From contig CAZZZL010000018.1 of the NCBI GenBank assembly GCA_964658655.1, positions 4,725-68,724 of the forward strand: DNA of 64,000 nucleotides, given 5' to 3'. Each line of letters opens with the position of its first letter. The stretch's first letter is position 1. This DNA comes from G963692885 sp964658655. Its GTDB lineage: Bacteria > Acidobacteriota > Terriglobia > Terriglobales > Acidobacteriaceae. This document shows, in pieces, positions 7,831-16,405 of the stretch. The position numbers were made by a program, and so were the translations under genes. The notes under the pieces are model-generated. The model was given only the letters and a program-made list of their open reading frames with translations. It was not told the origin of the DNA and made no database searches.

Positions 7831-10800
7831 GTGCTCAAGCTGAAGAAGATCCAGATTCTTGGCTTTAAATCCTTTTGCGACCGGACTGAGGTGACGGTGG
7901 CAGGACAGGGCCTCGCCGTCGTGGTCGGCCCGAATGGTTGCGGCAAATCCAACATTCTCGATGCAGTGAGCTGGGTACTGGGCGAGCAGTCGGCCAAGTC
8001 CCTGCGCGGCACGAAGATGGAAGATGTGATCTTCGCCGGCACGCGCGAACGCAAAGCGCTCGGCATGGCCGAAGTGTCGCTCACCCTCATTGACCCGGAC
8101 GCCTATACAGACGGCCCGCTGCTCGGTGATCCATCCGAGCATGCGACGCACGACTCGGTGGCCAGCGCGCTCGACTGGGACGAGAACAAGACGCGGGAGC
8201 AGCGCGCCGCCGAGACGGAAGAGATCATCGCCGAGGCCCAGCCGAATCCTTCCGACGGTGACGAATTAGACGAGGAAGACGCCGCAGTCGAACCTGAAGC
8301 CAGTACACAGGCCGGCACTGCCGCCGGCACAGTCACGCTGAAGATTCGCCGACGCAAGTTCCAGCGCAATGCGACGCGCACGGGCGAGATTGTCATCACG
8401 CGGCGGCTTTTCCGAACGGGCGAAAGCGAATACCTGCTCAATGGCAAGCTATGCCGGCTTCGGGATATCCAAGACATCTTCATGGGCACAGGTCTGGGGC
8501 CGGAGAGCTACGCGATCATCGAGCAGGAGCGCATCGGCCAGCTGCTTAGCTCGAAGCCCTACGATCGCCGCGCCATCATCGAAGAGGCCGCCGGCATTAC
8601 ACGCTTCAAGACGAAGAAGCGTCTCGCCGAATTGCGTCTGGAACAGGCAAAGCAGAATCTCTCGCGCGTCGACGATATCTTCGACGAAGTGGCCCGGCAA
8701 ATGAATTCGCTGAAGCGCCAGGCGGCGAAAGCTGAACGCTATGCTGCCGTGCGTGACGAATTGCGCGAGAAGCTGCAGGTTGTCCTCAAGAACAAGCTCG
8801 ACCAGATCGACAAGGAACAGGCCGGGCTAAAGGCCGAGATGGAAACCCTTGGCCAGCAGATTGAGGAAGACGCTGCCCTTGTTGCTTCCCTTGAAGAAGC
8901 CCTTGCGGCAACAGTCGCGCGCGGCTATGAGCTGGATGCGAGCGCCAAGGAATCGGGTGCGCGCGGCAACCAGGCAGCAGTTGAGCTTGAACGGGCACAC
9001 GCGCGTATCCAGTCGAACGAGGATCGAATCCACGATCTTTCCGCACGCGCAACAGCTGCCGCTGCCGAGCTCGAACAGGTGAAACTGCAGTTGGAGGGCC
9101 TGGCGACAGAGCGTGAACAGAACCGGCAATTTCTCGAAAACGCAGCGCAGGAAGCAGCGGCTTTTCGTGAGCGTTCGAACGCAGAGAATCAGCAGGCACG
9201 CGAAGCAGCACAGGCTGTGCAGGTTGCAGAGCAGCGACTCGAAGCAGAACGCCGCAGGGTCATGCAGCTGGTCTCGCAGGCAAACAACGCCCGCAGCCAG
9301 ACGGCGCAAGCAGAGGAATCGCTGGCATCGCTTGATCGCGAGCGGGCGCGGCTGGAGACGGAGATGGCCGCGGCGAAACGCGACCTTGAGGCACTCGGCG
9401 CTGAGCGTGGGCAGGCTTCGCTCAATTTTGAATCGGTAACTGATTCGCTGAAAAGACTCGAGACAGAAATTGGCGCGCTGCGCTCCGACATCGAGACAAA
9501 ACGTCATGAAGAGACGGAGTCGCGGCGACAGGGCGATCGCCTGCGTGGAGAACGCGCGACTGTTGCCGGGCGAAAGAATTCGCTCGAGGCCCTGCTGCGT
9601 GAGCACAGCTACTCGACCGACACGGTACGCAAATTGTTCCGGCAGAACAGTGGCCAGGGCAAGCTCGACGCCGTCGGCACGCTGGCTGATTTCCTCGAAG
9701 TCAACGGTGAGTATGAGAGTGTCGTAGACGAATTTTTGCGCGATGAACTGAACTATATCGTGGTAAAGAGCTGGGACGCCGCGGACGAAGGCATGCGCCT
9801 GCTGCGCACCGGCGTGGATGGTCGTGCGACCTTCCTGGTGCACAGCGAAGATAGCGTGGTCGATCCGGTACAGGCGAGCGGCAGTCTCGCTCATATTGAA
9901 GGCGTGGTGCCGTTGAAGGATTGCATCCGCGTGCTGAACGGCTTTGGCAATTCACTTGAAGGCATTCTGCCGAAGCTTCGAGACGGCTTTGTCGCACCGG
10001 ATGCAGAGACGGCGCGATCACTCGCATTGACGCACACACAGGGATTCTTCCTGGCCAAATCCGGCGAGTGCTTTCATAACGTAACTGTAACTGGTGGCAA
10101 ACCTCGGGCGGAAGGGCCGCTTGCCTTGAAGCGCGAATTGCGCGAAGCCCTGCAGAAACTTGAAGCGGTCGAAAAGGAACTTGGACAGGCTGACATGCAG
10201 GCACAGACACTGCAGCGCCTGATTGTCGAGACGACGAAAACGCTTGAGATGAAGAGCGAGGAACGGCGCACTGCTGAACGTGAGAGCGCCCACCAGGGCG
10301 CAGCTCTACGGCAGATGGAAGCAGAAGTGCGGCGTCTGGAACAGCGCATGCAGAACTGGATGCTCGAGGGCGAACGCAACAAGGATGCCCGCGCATCCCG
10401 CGAGAACCAGATCGCCCAGCGACGAGATGAGACGCAGCGCTATGAGCAGGAGCATCGCGAGGCCGAACAAAAACAGAACGAGTACCAGGCCGAAGTCGAT
10501 GCGAAGCGCCAGGCACGCGAAGAGCGTCAACAGGCGGCAGCGCTGGTCATCGCGGAGCTGGCTGGCCTTGAAGAGCGTAAGCGCGGAGCGGAAACATCCT
10601 TCGCCCGCATCGATCGCGTGTACGCAGACCTGGGACGCAGACATGCGCATCTCGAACAACAGATTGCAGCTTCTACCGCCGAAGAGGCGCAGCGCAAACG
10701 TGAGAATGAAGAGCTGGCCGTGCAGCGCGAGATACTCACAGCGCAGCGCGACTCTGCACTTGCGGAGTCCGCACGCTGGACTGAAGAGGCAAAGTTGTTG

Positions 10801-11730
10801 CGCTTTTCCCTTCTTGAAAGCGAGCAGCAGTTGAAGGATCTGCGTGTCACGCTTGAAGGTCGCAGAGATGCGAAGAGCACACGCGTTGCGCGTTCGGCAA
10901 AGTTGACGGCAGACATCGAGCATCTCGAAAGTGCGTGTCTCAACGACCTCGGCGTAGAAGCCGTTGTTTTGCGTGAGCGCACAGATGTCAGCCTGCTTGA
11001 TGCTGAACAGCTGGCGATTGAAGATGAAGCCTGCCGCGGCTTCAAGGCGAAAATGGAAGCAATGGGGCCGGTCAACATGATGGCACTCGATGAGTTCCGG
11101 GAAGCATCGGAGCGCCACGGCTTCCTCGAAACGCAGCGTAAAGACCTGCTGGATTCGATCGAGAACACGCAGTCATCTATTCGTGAAATTGACGGGATCA
11201 CCCAGGCAAAATTTGCCGAGGCATTCGCGCGCATCAACGAAAATTTTTCGCAGACCTTCGTCAAACTTTTCAACGGCGGCCAGGCATTCATGCGGCTGAC
11301 CGACGAAGAAAACTCCGCGGAAAGCGGTATCGACATCGTTGCATCGCCACCAGGCAAAAAACTGCAGAATGTTCTGTTGTTGTCCGGCGGAGAGAAAGCT
11401 TTGACCGCCCTGTCACTGCTCGTCGGCATCTTCAAATTTCAACCAAGTCCCTTCTGCGTATTGGATGAAGTCGACGCACCGCTCGACGAGACGAACGTCG
11501 GCCGCCTGGCGGAAATGTTGAAGGGCATGGCTGTCGATACACAGTTCGTAATGGTTACCCATTCGAAGCGAATGATGACTGCGGCAGATATGATCTACGG
11601 CGTGACCATGCAGGAGCCAGGAGTTTCGAAGATTGTGTCGGTCCGCATGGGCGGTGCCTTGGAACGTACGCCAGTGCGAGCACCGGAACAACGCAGCGAG
11701 CAGCCGTCCGAGCATATGGCGATGGCGTAG
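7831..11730 (+). CDS. smc: chromosome segregation protein SMC
   Basis: Condensin ATPase that compacts and segregates the chromosome. Walker A GPNGCGKS is at residues 33-40; two long coiled coils flank a hinge with DAVGTLADFLEVNGEYES and ENVTGG-like elements; the C-terminal head has the signature LLSGGEKALTALSLL and Walker B FCVLDEVDAPLDETN. At 1,299 residues it exceeds the usual ~1,180, partly through an ~85-residue acidic, Glu/Asp/Ala-rich insertion at about residues 92-178 in the N-terminal head, between EVSLTLIDPD and the TGEIVITRRLFRTGESEY strand. The GTG at 7831 is six bases from AAGGTGAGG; an in-frame GTG at 7825 overlaps that site. scpA and scpB are not in the window. Confidence 0.96.
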   Translation: MLKLKKIQILGFKSFCDRTEVTVAGQGLAVVVGPNGCGKSNILDAVSWVLGEQSAKSLRGTKMEDVIFAGTRERKALGMAEVSLTLIDPDAYTDGPLLGDPSEHATHDSVASALDWDENKTREQRAAETEEIIAEAQPNPSDGDELDEEDAAVEPEASTQAGTAAGTVTLKIRRRKFQRNATRTGEIVITRRLFRTGESEYLLNGKLCRLRDIQDIFMGTGLGPESYAIIEQERIGQLLSSKPYDRRAIIEEAAGITRFKTKKRLAELRLEQAKQNLSRVDDIFDEVARQMNSLKRQAAKAERYAAVRDELREKLQVVLKNKLDQIDKEQAGLKAEMETLGQQIEEDAALVASLEEALAATVARGYELDASAKESGARGNQAAVELERAHARIQSNEDRIHDLSARATAAAAELEQVKLQLEGLATEREQNRQFLENAAQEAAAFRERSNAENQQAREAAQAVQVAEQRLEAERRRVMQLVSQANNARSQTAQAEESLASLDRERARLETEMAAAKRDLEALGAERGQASLNFESVTDSLKRLETEIGALRSDIETKRHEETESRRQGDRLRGERATVAGRKNSLEALLREHSYSTDTVRKLFRQNSGQGKLDAVGTLADFLEVNGEYESVVDEFLRDELNYIVVKSWDAADEGMRLLRTGVDGRATFLVHSEDSVVDPVQASGSLAHIEGVVPLKDCIRVLNGFGNSLEGILPKLRDGFVAPDAETARSLALTHTQGFFLAKSGECFHNVTVTGGKPRAEGPLALKRELREALQKLEAVEKELGQADMQAQTLQRLIVETTKTLEMKSEERRTAERESAHQGAALRQMEAEVRRLEQRMQNWMLEGERNKDARASRENQIAQRRDETQRYEQEHREAEQKQNEYQAEVDAKRQAREERQQAAALVIAELAGLEERKRGAETSFARIDRVYADLGRRHAHLEQQIAASTAEEAQRKRENEELAVQREILTAQRDSALAESARWTEEAKLLRFSLLESEQQLKDLRVTLEGRRDAKSTRVARSAKLTADIEHLESACLNDLGVEAVVLRERTDVSLLDAEQLAIEDEACRGFKAKMEAMGPVNMMALDEFREASERHGFLETQRKDLLDSIENTQSSIREIDGITQAKFAEAFARINENFSQTFVKLFNGGQAFMRLTDEENSAESGIDIVASPPGKKLQNVLLLSGGEKALTALSLLVGIFKFQPSPFCVLDEVDAPLDETNVGRLAEMLKGMAVDTQFVMVTHSKRMMTAADMIYGVTMQEPGVSKIVSVRMGGALERTPVRAPEQRSEQPSEHMAMA

Positions 11731-11744
11731 AGTGAGAGAATCAG

Positions 11745-11771
11745 GCGGTCATTGAGGCACCCGATGACCGC
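11745..11771. terminator. hairpin after smc
   Basis: GCGGTCAT and ATGACCGC form an 8-bp perfect stem with an 11-base loop, 15 bases after the smc stop. No U-run follows, so it may be a factor-dependent end or a processing site. Confidence 0.35.
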
Positions 11772-11887
11772 TTCCATACCACGAGCAAAGCGGTAATTAC
11801 CAGTCCGGTATGTAGATATTTCGTCCGTTGACAAAGTGGTCGGGAGTCTCGAAAATCGAACTCACGCACTACGGAAGGCCTTCCCCT

Positions 11888-12781
11888 TTGCCAACACTTC
11901 TCCAGACAGAATTCCCGACATTGACGCTGCACGCGCGCGGGAAGGTTCGCGATTTATACCTTGTCGGCAGTGATCTTCTGCTTGTCGCGACAGACCGCAT
12001 CTCGGCGTTCGATCACGTGCTCGGCTCAGGTATTCCAGACAAGGGCGCGATCCTCACGCAGATGTCGGTCTTCTGGTTCGATTTTCTGAAAGACATCGTC
12101 AGCAACCATCTGATCTCGACTAACGTCGATGATTATCCAGAGGTACTGCGGCCGTATAGTGAGTCGCTACGAGGCCGCTCGATGTTTGTAAAGCGGGCGC
12201 AGATGTTTCCTGTGGAATGCGTCGTGCGCGGTTACATTTCGGGATCGGGTTGGAAGGACTACAAGGCGACAGGCGGGGTGTGCGGAATTCCATTGCCGAC
12301 CGGTCTGCGTGAGTCAGATAAGTTGCCGGAGCCACTGTTTACGCCTGCGTCGAAGAGCCAGGGCGGCGAGCACGACGAGAATGTTTCTTTTGCGAATGTC
12401 ATTGAGCAGGTGGGTCAGAAGAATGCGGATAAACTGCGCGACCTGAGCCTGCGGATTTATGCGAAGGCTTCGGCGCACGCGGCTTCGCGCGGATTGATTC
12501 TGGCCGATACCAAATTTGAATTCGGTCTCGTAGATGGCAACATCGTGCTGGCGGATGAAGTGCTCACACCAGACTCCTCGCGCTACTGGCCGGCAGATCA
12601 ATACGCACCGGGCGGTCCGCAGCCGTCCTTCGACAAGCAGTTCGTGCGCGACTACCTCGAAGAGATTCACTGGAACAAGCAGGCGCCGGCGCCGGCATTG
12701 CCGCAGAGTGTCATCACGAAAACGCGCGGTAAGTACCTTGACGCTTTGCGCCTGATCACGGGTCACGGGCTGAGTGAGTAA
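11888..12781 (+). CDS. purC: phosphoribosylaminoimidazole-succinocarboxamide synthase
   Basis: SAICAR synthase of purine synthesis, joining aspartate to CAIR with ATP. Recognised from HARGKVRDLY, DRISAFDHVLGSGIPDKG, ECVVRGYISGSGWKDYK, ILADTKFEFGLVDG and DEVLTPDSSRYWP. The frame is open from a TTG at 11828, but that start has no ribosome site and adds 20 unlike residues; the TTG at 11888, nine bases after GGAAGG, gives a family-like N-terminus and 297 residues. The Shine-Dalgarno sequence is half of a perfect 12-bp palindrome (11873-11884). Followed after 27 bases by cvpA, a gene often near purine genes. Confidence 0.95.
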   Translation: MPTLLQTEFPTLTLHARGKVRDLYLVGSDLLLVATDRISAFDHVLGSGIPDKGAILTQMSVFWFDFLKDIVSNHLISTNVDDYPEVLRPYSESLRGRSMFVKRAQMFPVECVVRGYISGSGWKDYKATGGVCGIPLPTGLRESDKLPEPLFTPASKSQGGEHDENVSFANVIEQVGQKNADKLRDLSLRIYAKASAHAASRGLILADTKFEFGLVDGNIVLADEVLTPDSSRYWPADQYAPGGPQPSFDKQFVRDYLEEIHWNKQAPAPALPQSVITKTRGKYLDALRLITGHGLSE

Positions 12782-12808
12782 GAACGCAGTCCGGAAGGAA
12801 CAATCGAT

Positions 12809-13372
12809 ATGACGGTCTCTACACTGACGGCGATCGATTGGATTATCATTGCGATTTTCGTCGTCTCATTTGTAACGGCCGCACTGAATGGATTTTTCGT
12901 AGAAGTTTTTTCCATCGTCGGGCTGGTCGCGGGCCTGGTGATTGCAGGGTTGTACCACATGCGACTGGTGCCGTGGCTGTTCCGCCTAGTGCATTCCATG
13001 CCAGCGGCAGAAGCGGCATCGTTCTTGTTGATCGTGGTCGGCGTGCTGATCATCGCCGGCATATTAGGGCGCACGATTCGTTTCCTGTTGCGCAAGGTCG
13101 GCCTGGGATGGGCGGACCGTTTACTGGGTCTGGTATTTGGTGCTGTGAAGGGGTGCTTTCTGGCAACGGCTTTGGCGATGACAGCCACCGCATTTTTTTC
13201 GAGCAGCCCCTGGGTTGCGCAATCTCAGCTGCTTCCCTACTTTATGGGTGCGGCGCACCAGGGTTCGGATATAGTGCCGGGAGCACTTGGTGAGCGGATC
13301 CGTCACGGAATAAGACTGTATCGGAAGACATCTCCCGAAAGCAGTGTCAGTAGTGGTATCGTCACGTTTTAA
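12809..13372 (+). CDS. cvpA: CvpA family membrane protein
   Basis: A 187-residue integral membrane protein with four predicted membrane helices. The first segment has the family pattern LTAIDWIIIAIFVVSFVTAALNG, followed by GFFVEVFSIVGLVAGLV, and later ADRLLGLVFGAVKGCFLA, the hallmark CvpA C-terminal core. CvpA proteins affect colicin V export and envelope stress tolerance; the biochemical role is unresolved. GGAAGGAAC precedes the ATG. Lying 27 bases after purC, it is probably cotranscribed with it. Confidence 0.88.
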   Translation: MTVSTLTAIDWIIIAIFVVSFVTAALNGFFVEVFSIVGLVAGLVIAGLYHMRLVPWLFRLVHSMPAAEAASFLLIVVGVLIIAGILGRTIRFLLRKVGLGWADRLLGLVFGAVKGCFLATALAMTATAFFSSSPWVAQSQLLPYFMGAAHQGSDIVPGALGERIRHGIRLYRKTSPESSVSSGIVTF

Positions 13373-13412
13373 GTTTGCTGCTCTAATCAACAACTGCATC
13401 GCAGCGATTCAA

Positions 13413-13440
13413 AAATTGTTCAACAGTCAAATTGTTCAAC
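13413..13440. repeat. two perfect 12-bp direct repeats, candidate operator
   Basis: AAATTGTTCAAC occurs at 13413-13424 and again at 13429-13440, a period of 16 bp, ending 17 bases before the Fis-type regulator start. Identical tandem sites so close to a DNA-binding protein suggest autoregulation, but this is inference. Confidence 0.5.
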
Positions 13441-13457
13441 CAGAGAAAGAGGGACGA

Positions 13458-13745
13458 GTGAAGCGCGAACTGGAGAGCCTGGTAACGCAGATGCATACGG
13501 GTGGTATCACCTATAGCGAGGCTGTCCGCGAATTCAAGAAGCGATTCATCCTGGAAGTGCTTACCGTGCACCGCGGCAATCAGTGCAAGGCTGCCAAGGA
13601 ACTGGGCATGCATCGCAATACCCTCAGCCGCACTCTCGAAGAGCTGGGCATCGACCTGATGCAGACGCGTATGAGCCTGAAGCGCCCCTCGCGCAGTGCT
13701 CGCCCCCAGCAGGTTGAGCAGAAACAGGCTGGCCAGTCCTCCTGA
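13458..13745 (+). CDS. Fis-family small DNA-binding protein
   Basis: A 95-residue protein with a C-terminal Fis-type helix-turn-helix: VLTVHRGNQCKAAKELGMHRNTLSRTLEELGI, the same fold as the DNA-binding end of NtrC-type activators and of Fis. No ATPase or receiver domain is present, so it is a stand-alone binder. The frame extends upstream to 13344, but GTG at 13458 is preceded by GAGGGA at good spacing and begins KRELESLVTQMHTGGITYSEAVREFKK-like helical sequence conserved in acidobacterial Fis-like proteins as I know them. Five bases separate it from the HAD gene, implying an operon. Confidence 0.82.
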   Translation: MKRELESLVTQMHTGGITYSEAVREFKKRFILEVLTVHRGNQCKAAKELGMHRNTLSRTLEELGIDLMQTRMSLKRPSRSARPQQVEQKQAGQSS

Positions 13746-13750
13746 AGACA

Positions 13751-14470
13751 GTGGCGGAACATCGCGTCGTCGCCTCCGAAACTGCGCTATCCTGGGACGC
13801 TTTCGATGTGTATCTCTTCGACATCGACGGTACCCTGCTCCGTGCCAAGGGCGGCGTGCATAATGATTCTTTTCAGAACAGCGTGCGCCATGTGATGGAC
13901 CGCGAGATCTCGCTTGAAAGGGTTGTTCTGCATGGAAATACAGACACCCGCATCCTGGCGCAGGCATTTGAACACGCCGACATCCCGCGCGCATCCTGGG
14001 AGCCTTATCGCCAACAGATCCTCGATCAGATGTGCAGAGTGGTCGAGCGGCGCCGGGCGGAGATTGAAATCCTGATGATGCCGGGCGTTGAATCTGTCCT
14101 GGCATACCTGCAGAAACATCAGAAGACACTCGGAGTTGCTACCGGTAATCTCGAAGCCATCGGCTGGCTCAAGGTGGAACTGGCCGGACTTCGCGACTAT
14201 TTCGTCTTTGGCGGCTTTAGCGATACGTTCGAAGACCGCGGACAATTGATTGGAGCCGCTGCCGCAACCGGCCTCCTCAAAGCTCATCCTGCTGCGTCGA
14301 TATGCGTGGTCGGCGATACACCGTCTGACATCGCCGCAGCCAAAGCCAATGGCCTCCCGGTTATTGCCGTGGCGACCGGCGCGTACTCACTGGACGAACT
14401 CTTGGAGCATCAGCCAGATATCGCAGCCACGAGTCTCCAGGCGCTTCTGGAAAGCCCTGCCGCCAGATAG
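13751..14470 (+). CDS. HAD-family phosphatase (phosphoglycolate phosphatase-like)
   Basis: Haloacid dehalogenase-fold phosphohydrolase of 239 residues. Motif I is VYLFDIDGTLL (nucleophile and acid/base aspartates), motif II GVATGNLE, and motif III/IV CVVGDTPSDIAAAKANG, where the paired Asp residues bind magnesium. A helical cap lies between motifs I and II, as in Gph and PGP-like enzymes. The substrate is not fixed by sequence. The GTG start is six bases after the Fis-type stop, so the pair is likely cotranscribed. Confidence 0.85.
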   Translation: MAEHRVVASETALSWDAFDVYLFDIDGTLLRAKGGVHNDSFQNSVRHVMDREISLERVVLHGNTDTRILAQAFEHADIPRASWEPYRQQILDQMCRVVERRRAEIEILMMPGVESVLAYLQKHQKTLGVATGNLEAIGWLKVELAGLRDYFVFGGFSDTFEDRGQLIGAAAATGLLKAHPAASICVVGDTPSDIAAAKANGLPVIAVATGAYSLDELLEHQPDIAATSLQALLESPAAR

Positions 14471-14497
14471 CGCCACAGAAGCCGTACACTGTCTATT

Positions 14498-16405
14498 GTG
14501 CTCAACCAGATTAAGCTCAGGCGACACGCAACCCTTGTTTTGCACGCCGCTCTTGCCACGGCGGGATCTGGAACACTCTGCGCGCAAAAAGCGCCCGCGC
14601 CGCCCGCTGCGGCTGCGACAACGGCGGCTCAGCCAGAGCGGATTTCCGTCGGCGTAAAGGAAAAGCACGAAGCGGAGAAGGTCTATCTTGCAGGTGCGCG
14701 CGCGGTCGGAAATAAAGACCTTGAGACCGCCCTCGAAGATTTCCGTAAAGCTGAACGGCTGGACCCTGCCAATCCCGACTACGCGAACGCCGTACAGATT
14801 GCCCGTACCAACCTGGTGACGCAGCTGATCGAGCAATCGGACACGGCCCGGACGCTGGGCCATCCTGAAGAGGCGCGCGCGAAGCTGATGGAAGCCTCGA
14901 TGCTTGCTCCGGATAATCCCTCTGTCCTGCAGCATCTCGATCCCAGCAGGGGCATGGAGATCACACGCGAGGACGATCCCGAAAGCGTCCAACTGGCCCC
15001 CGCCGTGGCTCTGCAACCAGCGGAGGGCCGCCATTCGTTTCACATGCACGGCACTGGCCAGGAGATATTGAAACAGGTGTTGAGCGCCTATGGCATCACG
15101 CCAACCCTCGATCCTTCCGTGGAGGTGAAGCGCACAAGTTTCGACGGCGACGACATCTCCTACATGGAAGCAGCGCGCATGCTGCAGATGGCGACGAACA
15201 CCTTCTTCGTCCCGCTCGATCCCAAGCGGGTGCTGGTGGCCAAGGACACCAAGCCGAATCGCGAGCAGTTCATGCGCGAGGTTCTTGAGACGGTCTATCT
15301 GCCTGGCCTTTCCGCCGCGGAATTGACTGATATGGGTGCGCTGGCCCGCAACCTCTTCGATGCACAGCAGTCGAGCGTTCAGCAGGGCACCAACACGCTG
15401 GTGGTGCGGGCGCCGCAGGTGAAGCTGGCCGCCCTGAACCGCACACTGGCGGATCTCCTGGACGGCCGCAGCCAGGTCGACCTGGAGATCCGGCTGATCG
15501 AGATCGACGCCTCCCGGACTCGCAATATTGGCGTACAGCCGCCGCAGCAATTTACTGCGTTCAACGTCGACAGCGAGCTGAACAGTGTGATCAATGGCAA
15601 CTCCAGCCTGGTGCAGCAGATTATTTCAAGCGGACTGGCGCCGGCAGGCGATCTCGCCGCGATCGCCGCCGTGTTGATTGCGTCGGGGCAGGTCAGCAGT
15701 TCGGTGCTGACCCAGGCTTTTGCGACTTTCGGCGGCGGGCTGACCCTGACCGGCCTCACGTTGCCAGGCGCTACGGCGAATCTGGCGCTGAATTCCAGCA
15801 GTACGCACGTGCTGGAGGATATACATCTACGTCTCCAGGACCAGGACAAGGGCACAGTCCTGATTGGCGAAAAGTATCCGATCCAGACTTCGAGCTATTC
15901 CGGACTGACCGGCACGTCTGTCAACATTCCCGGAGTATCGAGTGCAGGTTTGTCCAGTGAACTGGCGGCGCTGGGGCTGAGTGGAGCCAGCGCGACACAG
16001 CAGCCTATTCCCCAGGTGCAATACCAGGACATCGGCCTGAACCTGAATGTGACGCCGCATGTCCTGCGCTCGAACGATGTCAGTCTCAACTTCGATATGA
16101 AGATCCAGGCACTCGCCGGAAGTGTTCTGAACAATATCCCGGAACTCACCAATCGCCAGTTCACCATGACGACGACGGCCAAGCTCGGACAGAGCGCAGT
16201 ATTTTTCAGCGACCTGACGAAGCAGGAATCGACCGCGGTCAGCGGTGTGCCGGGTGTCAGCGACCTGCCGGGCTTCGGATCGACGACTGATCAGAATCGC
16301 AACCTGACGACCGGGACGCTTCTGGTGATTATCACGCCGCGTATCCTGCGGCGTGAACACACCGAACTGGCGGGGCCTGCGATCGTACTGCCCCGCCACG
16401 AATAG
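14498..16405 (+). CDS. secretin with N-terminal TPR region (GspD/PilQ superfamily)
   Basis: Outer-membrane pore subunit of type II secretion/type IV pilus systems. Order: signal peptide (residues 1-30, cleavage at LCAQ), Ala/Pro linker, TPR-like repeats (VYLAGARAVGNKDLETALEDFRKAERLDPANPD), a secretin/TonB short N-domain around 175-250, a secretin-N ring domain with TNTLVVRAPQVKLAALNR, and the secretin barrel domain ending VLIGEKYPIQTS, LNLNVTPHVLRSNDVSLNFDM and LVIITPRILRRE. It is 635 residues and intact. No gspE/F or pil gene is adjacent, so it is an orphan here. Its TAG abuts the stop of the convergent thioredoxin gene with no spacer. Confidence 0.88.
   Translation: MLNQIKLRRHATLVLHAALATAGSGTLCAQKAPAPPAAAATTAAQPERISVGVKEKHEAEKVYLAGARAVGNKDLETALEDFRKAERLDPANPDYANAVQIARTNLVTQLIEQSDTARTLGHPEEARAKLMEASMLAPDNPSVLQHLDPSRGMEITREDDPESVQLAPAVALQPAEGRHSFHMHGTGQEILKQVLSAYGITPTLDPSVEVKRTSFDGDDISYMEAARMLQMATNTFFVPLDPKRVLVAKDTKPNREQFMREVLETVYLPGLSAAELTDMGALARNLFDAQQSSVQQGTNTLVVRAPQVKLAALNRTLADLLDGRSQVDLEIRLIEIDASRTRNIGVQPPQQFTAFNVDSELNSVINGNSSLVQQIISSGLAPAGDLAAIAAVLIASGQVSSSVLTQAFATFGGGLTLTGLTLPGATANLALNSSSTHVLEDIHLRLQDQDKGTVLIGEKYPIQTSSYSGLTGTSVNIPGVSSAGLSSELAALGLSGASATQQPIPQVQYQDIGLNLNVTPHVLRSNDVSLNFDMKIQALAGSVLNNIPELTNRQFTMTTTAKLGQSAVFFSDLTKQESTAVSGVPGVSDLPGFGSTTDQNRNLTTGTLLVIITPRILRREHTELAGPAIVLPRHE

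Noticed and set aside
8827..9894. Minus-strand open frame of 355 codons inside smc
   Set aside because: It mirrors the coiled-coil coding region; composition is Arg/Cys/Leu-rich with no domain, typical of an antisense shadow of a high-GC gene.
14387..15550. Minus-strand open frame of 387 codons across the HAD gene end and the secretin
   Set aside because: It overlaps two well-supported genes, shows no recognisable motif and is histidine/arginine-rich like a shadow frame.
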